Positions 44,610 to 53,776 of a stretch of DNA of 64,000 nt are shown here, piece by piece (positions within the stretch are counted from its first letter, which is position 1; each line of letters starts with the position of its first letter). Under the pieces are notes generated by a model. The model was given only the letters and a program-made list of their open reading frames with translations, was not told the DNA's origin and searched no databases. Source of the stretch: Novosphingobium sp. (GTDB taxonomy: Bacteria; Pseudomonadota; Alphaproteobacteria; Sphingomonadales; Sphingomonadaceae). The position numbers and the translations under genes are program-made. The DNA lies in the NCBI RefSeq assembly GCF_027489515.1, contig NZ_JAIXZS010000015.1, positions 62,001 to 126,000 of the forward strand. Reading direction: 5' to 3'.

Positions 44610-44825
44610 ATGCGCAAGACCCTCACCGCTATCGCCTGCACCGCTGCCATCCTCGGCTGGACCGCCAGCGCCACCGCCAACCCCGATCAGCACCCGACCG
44701 AGCACCCCAAGGACGGTGAGCACAAGGACGGTGAGCACAAGGGCGGCCACGACGGCGACCACAAGGATGGCCATGGGGATGGCGAGCACAAGGACGGCCA
44801 CGGCGCCGGTCATCCCAGCCACTGA
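44610..44825 (+). CDS. Small exported His/Asp-rich repeat protein
   Basis: A 71-residue protein. Residues 1-23 form a signal peptide (RKTLTAIACTAAILGWTASATA). The mature 48 residues are low-complexity repeats of the unit (D/E)-H-K-D/G-G, such as DGEHKDGEHKGGHDGDHKDG, with about 12 histidines. This suggests divalent metal binding (zinc, nickel, copper) in the periplasm. AAAGGGA stands nine bases upstream of the ATG. It is divergent from gshB across a 144-nt gap. It is not a known family to me. Confidence 0.7.
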   Translation: MRKTLTAIACTAAILGWTASATANPDQHPTEHPKDGEHKDGEHKGGHDGDHKDGHGDGEHKDGHGAGHPSH

Positions 44826-44834
44826 GCCCTTACT

Positions 44835-45191
44835 TTACGCGCCGGGTTGCCAGGCATTGGTGATCCGGCGCGGCCAGGTTCCGGGCGCGATGAGGATCAC
44901 GTCAATCCGCACATCGTCGCCCGGTCCGGCAAAGCGCGGCGCCAGTGCCTCCGCCGCCCGCGCCACGCGCCGCAGCCGCCGCGCATCGATCGCCTGATCA
45001 AGCGCCGCCTGCCCCGACCGCCACTTTACCTCGACAAACACCACCGTGCGCCCCTTGCGCGCCACGAGATCGACTTCGCCCGCCCCGACCCGCTGCCTCC
45101 GCGCCAGAATGCGCCATCCGCAGAGCCACAGGTACCACGCTGCAAGGTTCTCCCCGCGCCGCCCCTGCCGCTCGGCCTCCTGCCGGCTCAC
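44835..45191 (-). CDS. yraN: YraN family (UPF0102) putative nuclease-fold protein
   Basis: A 118-residue protein with the restriction-endonuclease-like core GEVDLVARKGRTVVFVEVKWR: Glu39, Asp41, Glu54 and Lys56 form the D-(x)n-ExK pattern. The family is nearly universal in proteobacteria, without an established activity. The start is a GTG overlapping the rsmI stop as GTGA; the longer open frame is shadow of rsmI. The yraN-rsmI-LpoA-like neighbourhood is conserved in many bacteria. Confidence 0.88.
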   Translation of the reverse strand: MSRQEAERQGRRGENLAAWYLWLCGWRILARRQRVGAGEVDLVARKGRTVVFVEVKWRSGQAALDQAIDARRLRRVARAAEALAPRFAGPGDDVRIDVILIAPGTWPRRITNAWQPGA

Positions 45192-46036
45192 CCCTTCAGT
45201 TCTCCGCGGAGCTCCAACGCCCGGGCATAGAGCGCCTTCCGATCGAGCCCGTGCTTCTTGGCCACCTGCGCCGCTGCCTTGGAAACCGGCAGATCGGCCA
45301 ATGCCGCTTGCAGCTCGGCATCCACATCGGCTTCGTCCGGCGTCTCCGGTGCCCCCGGCGGCCCTGCCAGCAGCACGATCTCGCCCTTCGGCGGATGCGC
45401 CGTATAGTGCGCCGCCAGCTCCTGCGCTGTCCCTGTCCGGCATTCCTCGTGGAGCTTGGTGAGTTCGCGCGCGACGGCAATCTCGCGCCCCGGCAGCACG
45501 CGCCCCATCGCCTCGAGCGAGGCGACAAGCCGCGGCCCCGTATCGTAGAACACCAGCGTCGCCGGCACGGCCGCCAGTTCGGCCAGCACATCGCTGCGGG
45601 CCTTGTCCTTGTTTGGCAGGAAGCCGGCAAACAGGAAGCGGTCGGTCGGCAACCCAGCCAGCGTCAAGGCTGCGATGAGCGCGCTCGCCCCCGGGATTGT
45701 CGTCACCGCGATGCCGCGCGCGCGCGCCTCGCGCACCAGCCGGTAGCCTGGATCAGAGATCAGCGGGGTCCCCGCGTCCGAAACCAGCGCCACGGCCCCG
45801 CGCGTCATTTCGCCGAGCAGCGCCTCACGCGCCGCATCGCTCGCGTGATCGTCATACCGCCGCAGCGTGCGCTTGATTCCAAGGTGATGCAGCAGCCCCC
45901 CCGTCACCCGCGTGTCCTCGCAAGCTATCACCGAACAGCGCGAAAGCACGTCGATTGCCCGCCGACTGACGTCACCGAGATTGCCAATCGGAGTCGCGAC
46001 TATATAGAGACCGGGGTCAAGTAAGGGCGTAGTCAT
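45188..46036 (-). CDS. rsmI: 16S rRNA 2'-O-ribose methyltransferase RsmI
   Basis: A 282-residue tetrapyrrole-methylase-fold enzyme that methylates C1402 of 16S rRNA. Motifs are GLYIVATPIGNLGDVSRRA at the N-terminus, VIACEDTRVT, VSDAGTPLISDPGYRLV and GASALIAALTLAGLPTDRF. The start MTTPLLDPG lies 40 nt from the divergent LpoA-like start. It overlaps yraN by 4 nt. Confidence 0.96.
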   Translation of the reverse strand: MTTPLLDPGLYIVATPIGNLGDVSRRAIDVLSRCSVIACEDTRVTGGLLHHLGIKRTLRRYDDHASDAAREALLGEMTRGAVALVSDAGTPLISDPGYRLVREARARGIAVTTIPGASALIAALTLAGLPTDRFLFAGFLPNKDKARSDVLAELAAVPATLVFYDTGPRLVASLEAMGRVLPGREIAVARELTKLHEECRTGTAQELAAHYTAHPPKGEIVLLAGPPGAPETPDEADVDAELQAALADLPVSKAAAQVAKKHGLDRKALYARALELRGELKG

Positions 46037-46076
46037 GCGCAGACCAATGGACCGGCGACCAGGGAGCGGCAAGCCA

Positions 46077-47240
46077 ATGATGATCGTAAGCGGGTGGGCA
46101 ACAGGCGGGAACCTGCGGCGCTGGATCATGTGCGGGGCGCTTTCGCTGCTTGCGGGCTGCGCCGTTATCCCGAAGCCGACCGAAGCACCGCCGCCGCCCA
46201 AGCCGGTGGAGGTGACGCCCGATGCCAATGTTCTGCCCACCGATGCAGACCGCCACCGCGTCGCGCTGCTCGTGCCGATGAGCGGACCCAACGCGCCCGT
46301 AGGCATGGCGATCGCCAACGCAACTACGATGGCTCTGCTCGATACCAATGCGCAGAACGTGCGCATCACGACCTACGACACCGCGCTCGGCGCCGGGCCT
46401 GCCGCCAACAAGGCGATCCTTGATGGCAACCGCCTGATCCTGGGGCCGCTACTGGCTGATGAGGTGGTCGCTGTGGCCAGCGTTGCGCGCCCCGCCAAGG
46501 TGCCGATGATCACCTATTCCAACGATGCGACCGTGGCTGACCGCGATGTCTTCGTGCTCGGCCAGGTACCCGCGCAGGCCATCGCCCGCGTGGTCGGCTT
46601 CGCGCAGGACAAGGGCATCAAGTCCATCGGCGCGATCATTCCGACCGGTGCCTACGGCCAGCGCGTGTCTTCCGCGCTGATGGTCGCAGCGCGCTCGCGC
46701 GGGCTGACGGTGACCACGATCGAGAGCTACGATCGGTCCAACACCTCGGTCTCCAGCGCCGTGCGCCGCGTCCTCGCCAAGGGTCCGGTCGATGCGCTCC
46801 TGATCGGCGATAGCGGCCGCATCGCACTGATGGCCGCGCCTGCCGCTGCCGGAACGCAGCTTCTTGGCACCGAGCTGTGGAACGGCGATGCCTCGATCGC
46901 AAAGAGTCCCTCGATGCGCGGCGCCTGGTTTGCCGCCGTCTCCGACAGCCGCTTCGGCCGGTTCGAACAGTCCTACCGCACCCGCTTCGGCGCTGCTCCC
47001 TCGCGGCTTGCCACGCTGGGCTACGATTCCGTGCTGCTCACGCTCAATGTGGCGCGCGGGTGGAAGCCGGGCACGCTGTTCCCCACCGGCAAGCTCTATG
47101 TGCGCGACGGCTTCGTCGGGCTCGATGGCGTGTTCCGCTTCGAGGCCAATGGCGTCGCCGAACGCGCGATGGAAGTGCGCGAAGTGGGCGCGGGCACCTT
47201 CGTGACGGCGAGCCCGGCCCCGGCCAAGTTCAATCCCTGA
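46077..47240 (+). CDS. LpoA-like penicillin-binding protein activator lipoprotein
   Basis: A 387-residue lipoprotein with lipobox LLAGC (Cys28) and a periplasmic type I binding-protein fold (RVALLVPMSGPNAPVGMAIANA, LILGPLLADEVVAVASVA, GFAQDKGIKSIGAIIPTGAYG, DALLIGDSG). The C-terminal-domain-only relatives of LpoA activate peptidoglycan synthases from the outer membrane. The start was placed at MMIVSGWATG because AGGGAG stands ten bases upstream; an earlier ATG at 46035 would overlap rsmI. The rsmI neighbourhood supports the call. Confidence 0.85.
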   Translation: MMIVSGWATGGNLRRWIMCGALSLLAGCAVIPKPTEAPPPPKPVEVTPDANVLPTDADRHRVALLVPMSGPNAPVGMAIANATTMALLDTNAQNVRITTYDTALGAGPAANKAILDGNRLILGPLLADEVVAVASVARPAKVPMITYSNDATVADRDVFVLGQVPAQAIARVVGFAQDKGIKSIGAIIPTGAYGQRVSSALMVAARSRGLTVTTIESYDRSNTSVSSAVRRVLAKGPVDALLIGDSGRIALMAAPAAAGTQLLGTELWNGDASIAKSPSMRGAWFAAVSDSRFGRFEQSYRTRFGAAPSRLATLGYDSVLLTLNVARGWKPGTLFPTGKLYVRDGFVGLDGVFRFEANGVAERAMEVREVGAGTFVTASPAPAKFNP

Positions 47241-47321
47241 GGCGGTAAAGCCCACAAAACCCCGGGATAAGCGCACCACCCCCATTGCCGCGGGAATCGG
47301 CCATGTTCTATAGCCGTTCCC

Positions 47322-49340
47322 ATGTCTGATGACCTGTTCGACAAGCTGCCCGCGCGCAGCGCCGAGGAAAGCTACGACGGTTCGGCCATCGAGGTGCTGG
47401 AGGGGCTCGAACCCGTCCGCCGCCGCCCCGGCATGTACATCGGCGGCATCGACGAGCGCGCGCTTCATCACCTCGCCGCCGAAGTGCTCGATAACGCGAT
47501 GGACGAGGCTGTCGCCGGCCACGCCAACCGCATCGAAGTCACGCTGGAGGAAGGACCTCCCGGCACCGCGGGCAAGATCACGATCACCGACAACGGCCGC
47601 GGCATGCCGGTGGATGAGCACCCGAAGTATCCCGGCAAATCGGCGCTCGAAGTCATCCTCACCATGCTCCATTCGGGTGGCAAGTTCTCCGGCAAGGCCT
47701 ATGCCACCTCGGGCGGCCTCCACGGCGTCGGCATCTCGGTGGTCAACGCGCTCTCGGTGCTTACCCGCATCGAAGTGGCGCGGAACAAGGAGCTTTACGC
47801 GCAGGAGTTCTCGCGCGGGCTGCCGACCACGAAGCTGGAGCGCATTGGGGCGGCGCCAAATAGGCGCGGCACCACCGTCACCTTCATTCCCGATGGCGAA
47901 ATCTTCGGCGAAGACGCGCGTTTCAAGCCTGCCCGCCTGTTCAGGCTTGTCCGCTCCAAGGCCTATCTCTTCGCCGGGGTCGAAATCCGCTGGAAGTGCG
48001 CGCCTACGCTGATCGCGGGGACGGACATCCCGGCCGAGGCCGTGTTCCAGTTCCCCGGCGGGCTTGCCGATCACCTTGCCGAGCAGGTTGCTGGGCGCGA
48101 ATGCGTCACCAGCGTGCCCTTCACCGGCAGCCAGGACTTTCCGGCCGGTCCGGGCGGCGAAGAAATGGGCCGCGCTGAATGGGCGATCGCCTGGCCGCTT
48201 TGGTCGGACGGCTCCTACAGCTGGTACTGCAACACCATCCCCACACCCGATGGCGGCACGCATGAAGCGGGCCTGCGCGCCGCGCTCACCAAGGGTATCC
48301 GCGCGTTCGGCGAGCTGGTCGGCCAGAAGAAAGCCAAGGAGATCGCGCCGGAAGACATGCTCACGGGCAGCGAGATCATGCTCTCGGTGTTCATCCGCGA
48401 TCCCCAGTTCCAGAGCCAGACCAAGGACCGGCTGACCAGCCCGGAAGCCGCGCGCATGGTCGAATCTGCGATGCGCGACCATTTCGACCACTTCCTCACC
48501 GACAACATGGATCGCGGCAAAGCCCTCCTCGGCGCGGTGATGGAGCGCATGGACGAGCGCCTGCGCCGCAAGGCGGAGCGCGAGGTCAAGCGCAAGACCG
48601 CGACCAATTCGCGCAAGCTGCGCCTCCCCGGCAAGCTCACCGATTGCAGCGGCGAAGGCAGCGGCGAGACCGAGCTGTTCATCGTCGAGGGCGACAGCGC
48701 GGGCGGCAGCGCCAAGCACGCGCGCGACCGCAAGACGCAGGCGATCCTCCCCATCCGCGGCAAGATCCTCAACGTCGCAAGCGCCAGCGCCGACAAGATC
48801 CGCGCCAATGCCGAAATCGCCGACCTCGCGCTCGCGCTGGGCTGCGGGATGCGCAAGGACTGCAACGCTGACGCCCTGCGCTATGACCGGATCATCATCA
48901 TGACCGACGCCGACGTCGACGGCGCGCATATCGCCACCTTGCTGATGACGTTCTTTTTTCAGGAAATGCCGGAGATCGTTCGGCGCGGGCACCTCTACCT
49001 CGCCCAGCCGCCGCTCTACCGCCTCACCAGCGGCGCGACTTCGGTTTACGCCAAGGATGATGCGCACCGCGCCGAGCTCGAAGCCACGAAGTTCAAGGGC
49101 AAGAAGGTCGAAGTGGGCCGCTTCAAGGGCCTTGGCGAGATGAACCCGCAGCAATTGCGCGAGACGACGATGAACCCTGCCTCGCGCAGTCTCATCCGCA
49201 TCACCCTGCCGCCCGAATACGAAGGCCGCGCCGCGGTGAAGGACCTCGTCGACCGCCTCATGGGCCGCGACCCCGCGCAGCGCTTCATGTTCATCCAGAA
49301 CCGCGCGGGTGAGCTCGATCCGGAACTGATCGACGCGTGA
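47322..49340 (+). CDS. parE: DNA topoisomerase IV subunit B
   Basis: A 672-residue GHKL ATPase subunit that powers decatenation with ParC. The ATP site shows EVLDNAMDEAVAG, DNGRGMPVD and GGLHGVGISVVNALS. The TOPRIM domain has EGDSAGGSAKHARDR and DADVDGAHIATLLMTFFFQ. Length (about 670) and the RDRKTQAILP block separate ParE from GyrB. The stop overlaps the next start as GTGA. Confidence 0.96.
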   Translation: MSDDLFDKLPARSAEESYDGSAIEVLEGLEPVRRRPGMYIGGIDERALHHLAAEVLDNAMDEAVAGHANRIEVTLEEGPPGTAGKITITDNGRGMPVDEHPKYPGKSALEVILTMLHSGGKFSGKAYATSGGLHGVGISVVNALSVLTRIEVARNKELYAQEFSRGLPTTKLERIGAAPNRRGTTVTFIPDGEIFGEDARFKPARLFRLVRSKAYLFAGVEIRWKCAPTLIAGTDIPAEAVFQFPGGLADHLAEQVAGRECVTSVPFTGSQDFPAGPGGEEMGRAEWAIAWPLWSDGSYSWYCNTIPTPDGGTHEAGLRAALTKGIRAFGELVGQKKAKEIAPEDMLTGSEIMLSVFIRDPQFQSQTKDRLTSPEAARMVESAMRDHFDHFLTDNMDRGKALLGAVMERMDERLRRKAEREVKRKTATNSRKLRLPGKLTDCSGEGSGETELFIVEGDSAGGSAKHARDRKTQAILPIRGKILNVASASADKIRANAEIADLALALGCGMRKDCNADALRYDRIIIMTDADVDGAHIATLLMTFFFQEMPEIVRRGHLYLAQPPLYRLTSGATSVYAKDDAHRAELEATKFKGKKVEVGRFKGLGEMNPQQLRETTMNPASRSLIRITLPPEYEGRAAVKDLVDRLMGRDPAQRFMFIQNRAGELDPELIDA

Positions 49341-50200
49341 GCCAACCCGCTACTCACAAGCTAGGCCAGTTCACTGTTGGCCGCATGGGCTACGGCGCCA
49401 TGCAGCTCGCCGGCCCAGGCGTGTTCGGCCCCCCGCGCGATCTCGCCGAATGCATCGCCGTGCTGCGCGAGGCGGTGGAGAGCGGCGTCAACCACATCGA
49501 CACCAGCGATTTCTACGGCCCCGAAGTCACCAACAAGCTGATCCGCGAGGCGCTTGCCCCCTACCCCGATGGCCTCGTCCTCGTCACCAAGGTCGGCGCG
49601 CGGCGGGGCTCCGATGCCGCGTGGATCATGACGCCCGAGCCCAGCGCGCTCGTCGAACAGGTTCATGGCAACTTGCGCAACCTCGGTTTGGAGACGCTCG
49701 ATGTCGTCAACCTGCGCATCGGCCATGCCTTCGGCCCTGATGACACGAGCCTTGCCGAACGGTTCGGCGCGCTGCGCGATCTTCAGCAGCAGGGCAAGAT
49801 CCGCCATATCGGCCTCAGCAACGTCACCGCTGCCCAGATCGCCGAAGCCCGCGCCATCGGCGAAGTCGCCTGCGTGCAGAACGCCTACAACCTCGTCCAG
49901 CGCAGCGATGATGCCCTGATCGACATGCTTGGCGCGGACGGCATCCCCTATGTTCCGTTCTTCCCGCTCGGCGGCTTCTCCCCGCTCCAGTCCGAGGCAC
50001 TGAATGCCCTTGCCGCACGGCTCGGCGTCAGCGCGATGCAGCTCGCGCTCGCCTGGCTACTTCACCGCGCGCCCAACATCCTGCTGATCCCCGGCACCTC
50101 CTCACGCGTGCACTTGCGCGAGAACCTGGCCGCCACCGACATCGCACTCTGCGCCGAAGACATGGCCGCGCTTGATGCCATCGGCGCACCTGCCACCTGA
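49337..50200 (+). CDS. Aldo/keto reductase
   Basis: A 287-residue NADPH-dependent oxidoreductase with a TIM-barrel fold. The catalytic tetrad can be read as Asp in HIDTSDFYG, its Tyr in DFYG, Lys in LVTKVGARRG and His in LRIGHAFGP. The C-terminal cofactor segment is ILLIPGTSSRVHLRENL. Its GTG start overlaps the parE stop by 4 nt, so it is co-translated with parE, probably without functional meaning. The substrate is unknown. Confidence 0.9.
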   Translation: MSQPATHKLGQFTVGRMGYGAMQLAGPGVFGPPRDLAECIAVLREAVESGVNHIDTSDFYGPEVTNKLIREALAPYPDGLVLVTKVGARRGSDAAWIMTPEPSALVEQVHGNLRNLGLETLDVVNLRIGHAFGPDDTSLAERFGALRDLQQQGKIRHIGLSNVTAAQIAEARAIGEVACVQNAYNLVQRSDDALIDMLGADGIPYVPFFPLGGFSPLQSEALNALAARLGVSAMQLALAWLLHRAPNILLIPGTSSRVHLRENLAATDIALCAEDMAALDAIGAPAT

Positions 50201-50327
50201 ATTTTAACCACCCCCTGCGGGTTTCACCCTAGCCCGCGCCAAACGCCCTTGCAGCCACCCCGCGCCTAGAACGGACGCGCTATCCGCCGCGCAGTCCCGC
50301 GTGGCGGCAGATACGGGCTCACTCGGC

Positions 50328-52205
50328 ATGGATTATCTCAGGAACGCTCCGATCGGACGCAAGCTCGCGCTGATGTTCGCGGTGCTCTCGCTGGTCGTCG
50401 TCGCCGCCATCGGCACCATGGTCTGGCGCATGAGCGCAATGCGGGCCTCCGAGATCGAGGTTGCGCAGGACCATGTCCCCCAGGCGCTGTCAGCCGACAA
50501 GGTCAACATTGCCATGGCCGAGTTCGAGAACGCGCTGCGCGCCCACCTGCTCGCGGCCGATGAATACGAGCGCGCCGATGCCGAGGCCGCTATTGCCGCG
50601 AACCAGAAGGTCATCAGCACGCAGACGGCCGCGTTCGAGGCCACTGATCTCGACGACAAGGAAAAGTCGTACCTCAAGGCCTTCAAGACCGGCTGGCAGC
50701 AGATGAGCCAGGATACCAGCCAGATCATCCAGCTCTCGTCCGAGGGTCGCACTGCTGAAGCGCTGGCTCGCCTCGCCACCTCGAGCGAACCGGTCGAGGC
50801 GACCACCAAGGCGCTCAGCGACCTTGCGACCTACCAGCGGCGCCATATCGATGAAGCCGGCCACGAGGCCTCCACCTCCTATGCCGTCGCGCTGTGGACC
50901 GGCATTCTGGCCGCACTGCTCCTGCTGGGTACGCTCGGCGGTATCTATCTCATGATGGTCCGCCTCGTCGCCCGCCCCGTCGGCCAGATCACCCATGCAA
51001 TCCAGGATCTCGCCGATGGCCGTCTCGATGGCTCGCTGCGCCTTGCCGATACGCAGGACGAAGTCGGCGCACTTGGCCGCGCCATGCGGGCGCTGCAGGA
51101 TCAGCTTGTCCGCGCCGAAAAGAGCAAGGCCGAGCAGGTCGAACTCATCGTCAGCACGCTCGGCGCGGCGCTCGCGAAGTTCAAGGAAGGCGATCTCGGT
51201 GCGCGGGTCACCTCCGCGCTCGAAGGCCCCTTTGCCCGCCTCAAGACTGATTTCAACGCCATGGCGAGCGAACTCGAGCAGGTCATCGGCTCGGTCGCCG
51301 GCACGGCCAGCGGCGTGCAGACCGGCTCGACCGAGATTCGCGCCGCTTCGGACGATCTCGCCAGCCGCACCGAGCAGCAGGCCGCCAGCCTCGAATCCGC
51401 GGCCAACGCGATGCGCGAAGTCACCGCCAAGGTCGAACAGAGCGCCCAGAACGCCGGCGCCGTGCGCGAGACGATCGTGCGCGCCACCCAGCGCGCCAAC
51501 GAAGGCGGCGATGTCGTCAAGCGCGCGGTCGGCGCGATGGACTCGATCGTCGACAGCTCGAAGCAGATCACCCAGATCATCGACCTTATCGACGGCATTG
51601 CCTTCCAGACCAACCTGCTGGCGCTCAACGCCGGGGTCGAGGCTGCCCGCGCCGGCGAAGCCGGCCGCGGCTTCGCGGTCGTCGCCAACGAAGTGCGCGC
51701 GCTCGCCCAGCGTTCGGCAGAGGCTGCGCGCGATATCAAGGGCCTCATCAGCGGCAGCGCGCAGCATGTCGAGATGGGCGTCCATCTTGTCGGCGAGACG
51801 GGCGAGGCGCTTGATGCGATCATCACCCAGGTCGGCGAGATCGGCGCGCTGGTTGAAGGCATCGCCACTGCCGCAGTCGATCAGGCCGCCAGCATATCCA
51901 AGGTCAACGTGACCATGAGCGAACTCGACCGGATGACCCAGCAGAACGCTGCGATGGTCGAGGAAAGCGCCGCAGCCTCGCGCAATCTTTCGGGTCAGGC
52001 CGCCAATCTTGCCAATCTCGTCGCGCGCTTCCGGGGCGCGGGGATCAGCGGCTCGGCTACCACGTTTGCCGCCCCGCCGCCGCCGCTGCGGCACACGCCG
52101 CCTGCCGTGGCCCCGGCCCCGCGGGCGATTGCCGCTGCCGCGCCCGCGCCGGTCCACGGCAATCTTGCGATCGAGCTCGACGAGGACAACTGGTCCGAAT
52201 TCTAG
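50328..52205 (+). CDS. Methyl-accepting chemotaxis protein
   Basis: A 625-residue chemoreceptor. TM1 is near residues 13-33, a four-helix periplasmic sensor of about 150 residues follows, TM2 is near 184-206, then HAMP ([18 protein letters not shown]) and the signalling coiled coil with hairpin tip [30 protein letters not shown]. The tail is an Ala/Pro linker ending NWSEF, close to the NWETF-type pentapeptide that tethers CheR and CheB in E. coli receptors. No che genes are adjacent, so it is an orphan receptor. A GTG 27 nt upstream is a possible alternative start. Confidence 0.94.
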   Translation: MDYLRNAPIGRKLALMFAVLSLVVVAAIGTMVWRMSAMRASEIEVAQDHVPQALSADKVNIAMAEFENALRAHLLAADEYERADAEAAIAANQKVISTQTAAFEATDLDDKEKSYLKAFKTGWQQMSQDTSQIIQLSSEGRTAEALARLATSSEPVEATTKALSDLATYQRRHIDEAGHEASTSYAVALWTGILAALLLLGTLGGIYLMMVRLVARPVGQITHAIQDLADGRLDGSLRLADTQDEVGALGRAMRALQDQLVRAEKSKAEQVELIVSTLGAALAKFKEGDLGARVTSALEGPFARLKTDFNAMASELEQVIGSVAGTASGVQTGSTEIRAASDDLASRTEQQAASLESAANAMREVTAKVEQSAQNAGAVRETIVRATQRANEGGDVVKRAVGAMDSIVDSSKQITQIIDLIDGIAFQTNLLALNAGVEAARAGEAGRGFAVVANEVRALAQRSAEAARDIKGLISGSAQHVEMGVHLVGETGEALDAIITQVGEIGALVEGIATAAVDQAASISKVNVTMSELDRMTQQNAAMVEESAAASRNLSGQAANLANLVARFRGAGISGSATTFAAPPPPLRHTPPAVAPAPRAIAAAAPAPVHGNLAIELDEDNWSEF

Positions 52206-52223
52206 CGCAGAACCTTTGGGTCT

Positions 52224-52244
52224 CGCGCCTTGTGCGAAGGCGCG
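52224..52244. terminator. Hairpin between convergent genes
   Basis: CGCGCCTT-GTGCG-AAGGCGCG is a perfect 8-bp stem with a 5-nt loop, just after the chemoreceptor stop and before the convergent TonB-like gene. No T-run follows on either strand, so termination efficiency is uncertain. Confidence 0.5.
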
Positions 52245-52266
52245 TGGCCCCGGCCGGTCAGGTCCC

Positions 52267-53052
52267 CTAGTCCTGGCCGGCCACCCCATCATCGCGCTTC
52301 GCCGCCTTGAAATCGAAGCGGATGCGCACCCACGCGCCCACTTGCGCTTTGCCGTCCACGCGCGGCGGGCGGACTAGGAACTGCCACGCTGCCTGCCGTA
52401 GTGCGCGCGCCAGACCCGAACCGCGCGGGCTTTCGTCCACCTCGCGGCAATCCTCGACATGGAACCGCTCGACCGTGCGGCAGATGATCATCGCCCAATC
52501 GCCTGCCCCGCCGCCGCGCGCCGCGCCCATATAGGGCGACATTTCCGCCCGCGTCGGCTCGCGGTACCATTCGGCGTTGTAGACGCGGGCACCGCCCGGG
52601 CCATCGCCGGTCCCTTCAGCATTGCCACCTCCGCCCGCCGATGCTCCGGCCTGTCCACCACCGCCAGCGGGCTTGATCCGGCTGATATCGGCCTTGGCAA
52701 TGTCCTCGCGGCTGAGCTTGATAAAGCCCGGCGGCCATTCAACCTGGTTCTTGCTCGGGATTTCGACGCGCGGGGGGAGCTTAGGTGGCGGCGTCGTCAC
52801 CGTCTGCACCTGCTCCTGCTTCACGTCCTGCTTGGGCGCGGCTTTCTGCTTTTCCTTCTCCGCAGAAGGCGGGGCGATGTTGATCGCCACCAGTTGGCCG
52901 CCTGCCGGGCCGCCGTCGCCCGTCACGTTGCTCATGATAATCAGCACGAATACGAGGAAAACGCCGACCACCAGCGCAAGCACGAAGGAAACGGCCCGGT
53001 CACGGCGCGACGGTGCGTAGCGCGCGGGGCTGACGGCGGGAGCGGATCGCAT
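52267..53052 (-). CDS. TonB-like periplasmic-spanning protein
   Basis: A 261-residue protein with a short cytoplasmic N-terminus, one transmembrane segment (about 21-42, AVSFVLALVVGVFLVFVLIIM), a Lys/Gln/Pro-rich spacer (EKEKQKAAPKQDVKQEQVQT, TTPPPKLPPRVEIP), a Gly-rich stretch and a C-terminal domain of about 90 residues ending in beta strands (WQFLVRPPRVDGKAQVGAWV). This is the build of an energy transducer, and the C-terminal RPPRVDGKAQVGAWVRIRF resembles TonB C-terminal strands. No exbB or exbD lies next to it. The start MRSAPAVSPARY has GAGG upstream. It could serve the receptor at 26056 or others. Confidence 0.7.
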   Translation of the reverse strand: MRSAPAVSPARYAPSRRDRAVSFVLALVVGVFLVFVLIIMSNVTGDGGPAGGQLVAINIAPPSAEKEKQKAAPKQDVKQEQVQTVTTPPPKLPPRVEIPSKNQVEWPPGFIKLSREDIAKADISRIKPAGGGGQAGASAGGGGNAEGTGDGPGGARVYNAEWYREPTRAEMSPYMGAARGGGAGDWAMIICRTVERFHVEDCREVDESPRGSGLARALRQAAWQFLVRPPRVDGKAQVGAWVRIRFDFKAAKRDDGVAGQD

Positions 53053-53257
53053 CGCGCCTCGCCTACACGCGCGGGCGGGGAGCGGCAACGCCCTGCACTG
53101 TATCAGTCTGTCGCGAAAGGTCGGTTTGACCGTCCCGTGCGATCAGCGACGGCGATTGCTTTGTGGCGGACAGTTTCATACCCTCCGCGGCAAGGGCCGA
53201 TGGGGCACGCCGCGATGGGCGCAAGTCTGCTACCGCCGGTCCGCTTGGGGGAAACGG

Positions 53258-53662
53258 ATGTCTGATCACCTGCCACTGCGCCGGATAATGCCTGCCATCC
53301 TTGCCTTGGCCCTTGGCTCGCTTGCACCGGCAGCGCCCGCCTTCGCGCACGAGATCGGCGATTGGGTACTTGCCCCCTGGCGCGACAGTACGCAGACCTT
53401 TCCCGGCGTGGTCGTCGGCAAGAACGGTTCTGCGCTCACCATCCAGTTCGACGATGGCACCCGCGAGACCCGCATCAGCAGCGAAGTGCGCGCGTTCGAC
53501 TGGCGCGTGGGCAGCGTGATCGAGTGCCAGTGGCGCGATGGAAACTGGTACAGCGCGACAGTGCGGTGGCTCGCGAGCGACGGGCTCACCATGCAGGTCC
53601 GCTATAATGATGATGGCACCGTCGAACGCACCACGACGGGCAAGTGCCGTAGTCCGAATTGA
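53258..53662 (+). CDS. Exported Agenet/Tudor-like repeat protein
   Basis: A 134-residue protein with a signal peptide cleaved near PAFA (residue 30). The mature part has two similar beta-rich units: IGDWVLAPWRDSTQTFPGVV with TIQFDDGTRETR, and VGSVIECQWRDGNWYSATV with QVRYNDDGTVERTTTG. The W-R-D...Y/F...V...V-Y/F-D-DG pattern is that of Agenet/Tudor domains, small barrels that usually bind methylated residues or other proteins. GGGGGA stands before the ATG. A periplasmic bacterial member has no known ligand. Confidence 0.65.
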   Translation: MSDHLPLRRIMPAILALALGSLAPAAPAFAHEIGDWVLAPWRDSTQTFPGVVVGKNGSALTIQFDDGTRETRISSEVRAFDWRVGSVIECQWRDGNWYSATVRWLASDGLTMQVRYNDDGTVERTTTGKCRSPN

Positions 53663-53722
53663 GAGGGGTGCGCCTGCTCACCACTGAAACTCTTGCCTGC
53701 CCGGCGCAAGGACCCTACGGTC

Positions 53723-53740
53723 TAACCGCTCGGTTAAGAC
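53723..53740 (+). promoter_or_regulatory. Palindrome TAACCG-CT-CGGTTA ahead of moxR
   Basis: A dyad with 6-bp arms (53723-53736) lies 37-54 nt before the MoxR ATG. Its right half, CGGTTAAGAC (53731-53740), recurs exactly at 57389-57398, just before the VWA-protein start, in the same orientation. A shared control site for the split MoxR/VWA pair is possible. Confidence 0.4.
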
Positions 53741-53776
53741 CGGCCCCCGCAACGTGATGGTATACAGGGACAGGAC

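Noticed and set aside
44610..44825. CRISPR-like or tandem DNA repeat
   Set aside because: The repeats are degenerate, in frame and encode a His/Asp-rich peptide after a signal sequence.
46449..49154. 901-codon minus-strand open frame opposite the LpoA-like and parE genes
   Set aside because: It is antisense to parE with its full set of motifs, has low-complexity Ala/Arg/Gly composition and no recognisable domain; long antisense frames are expected at this GC content.
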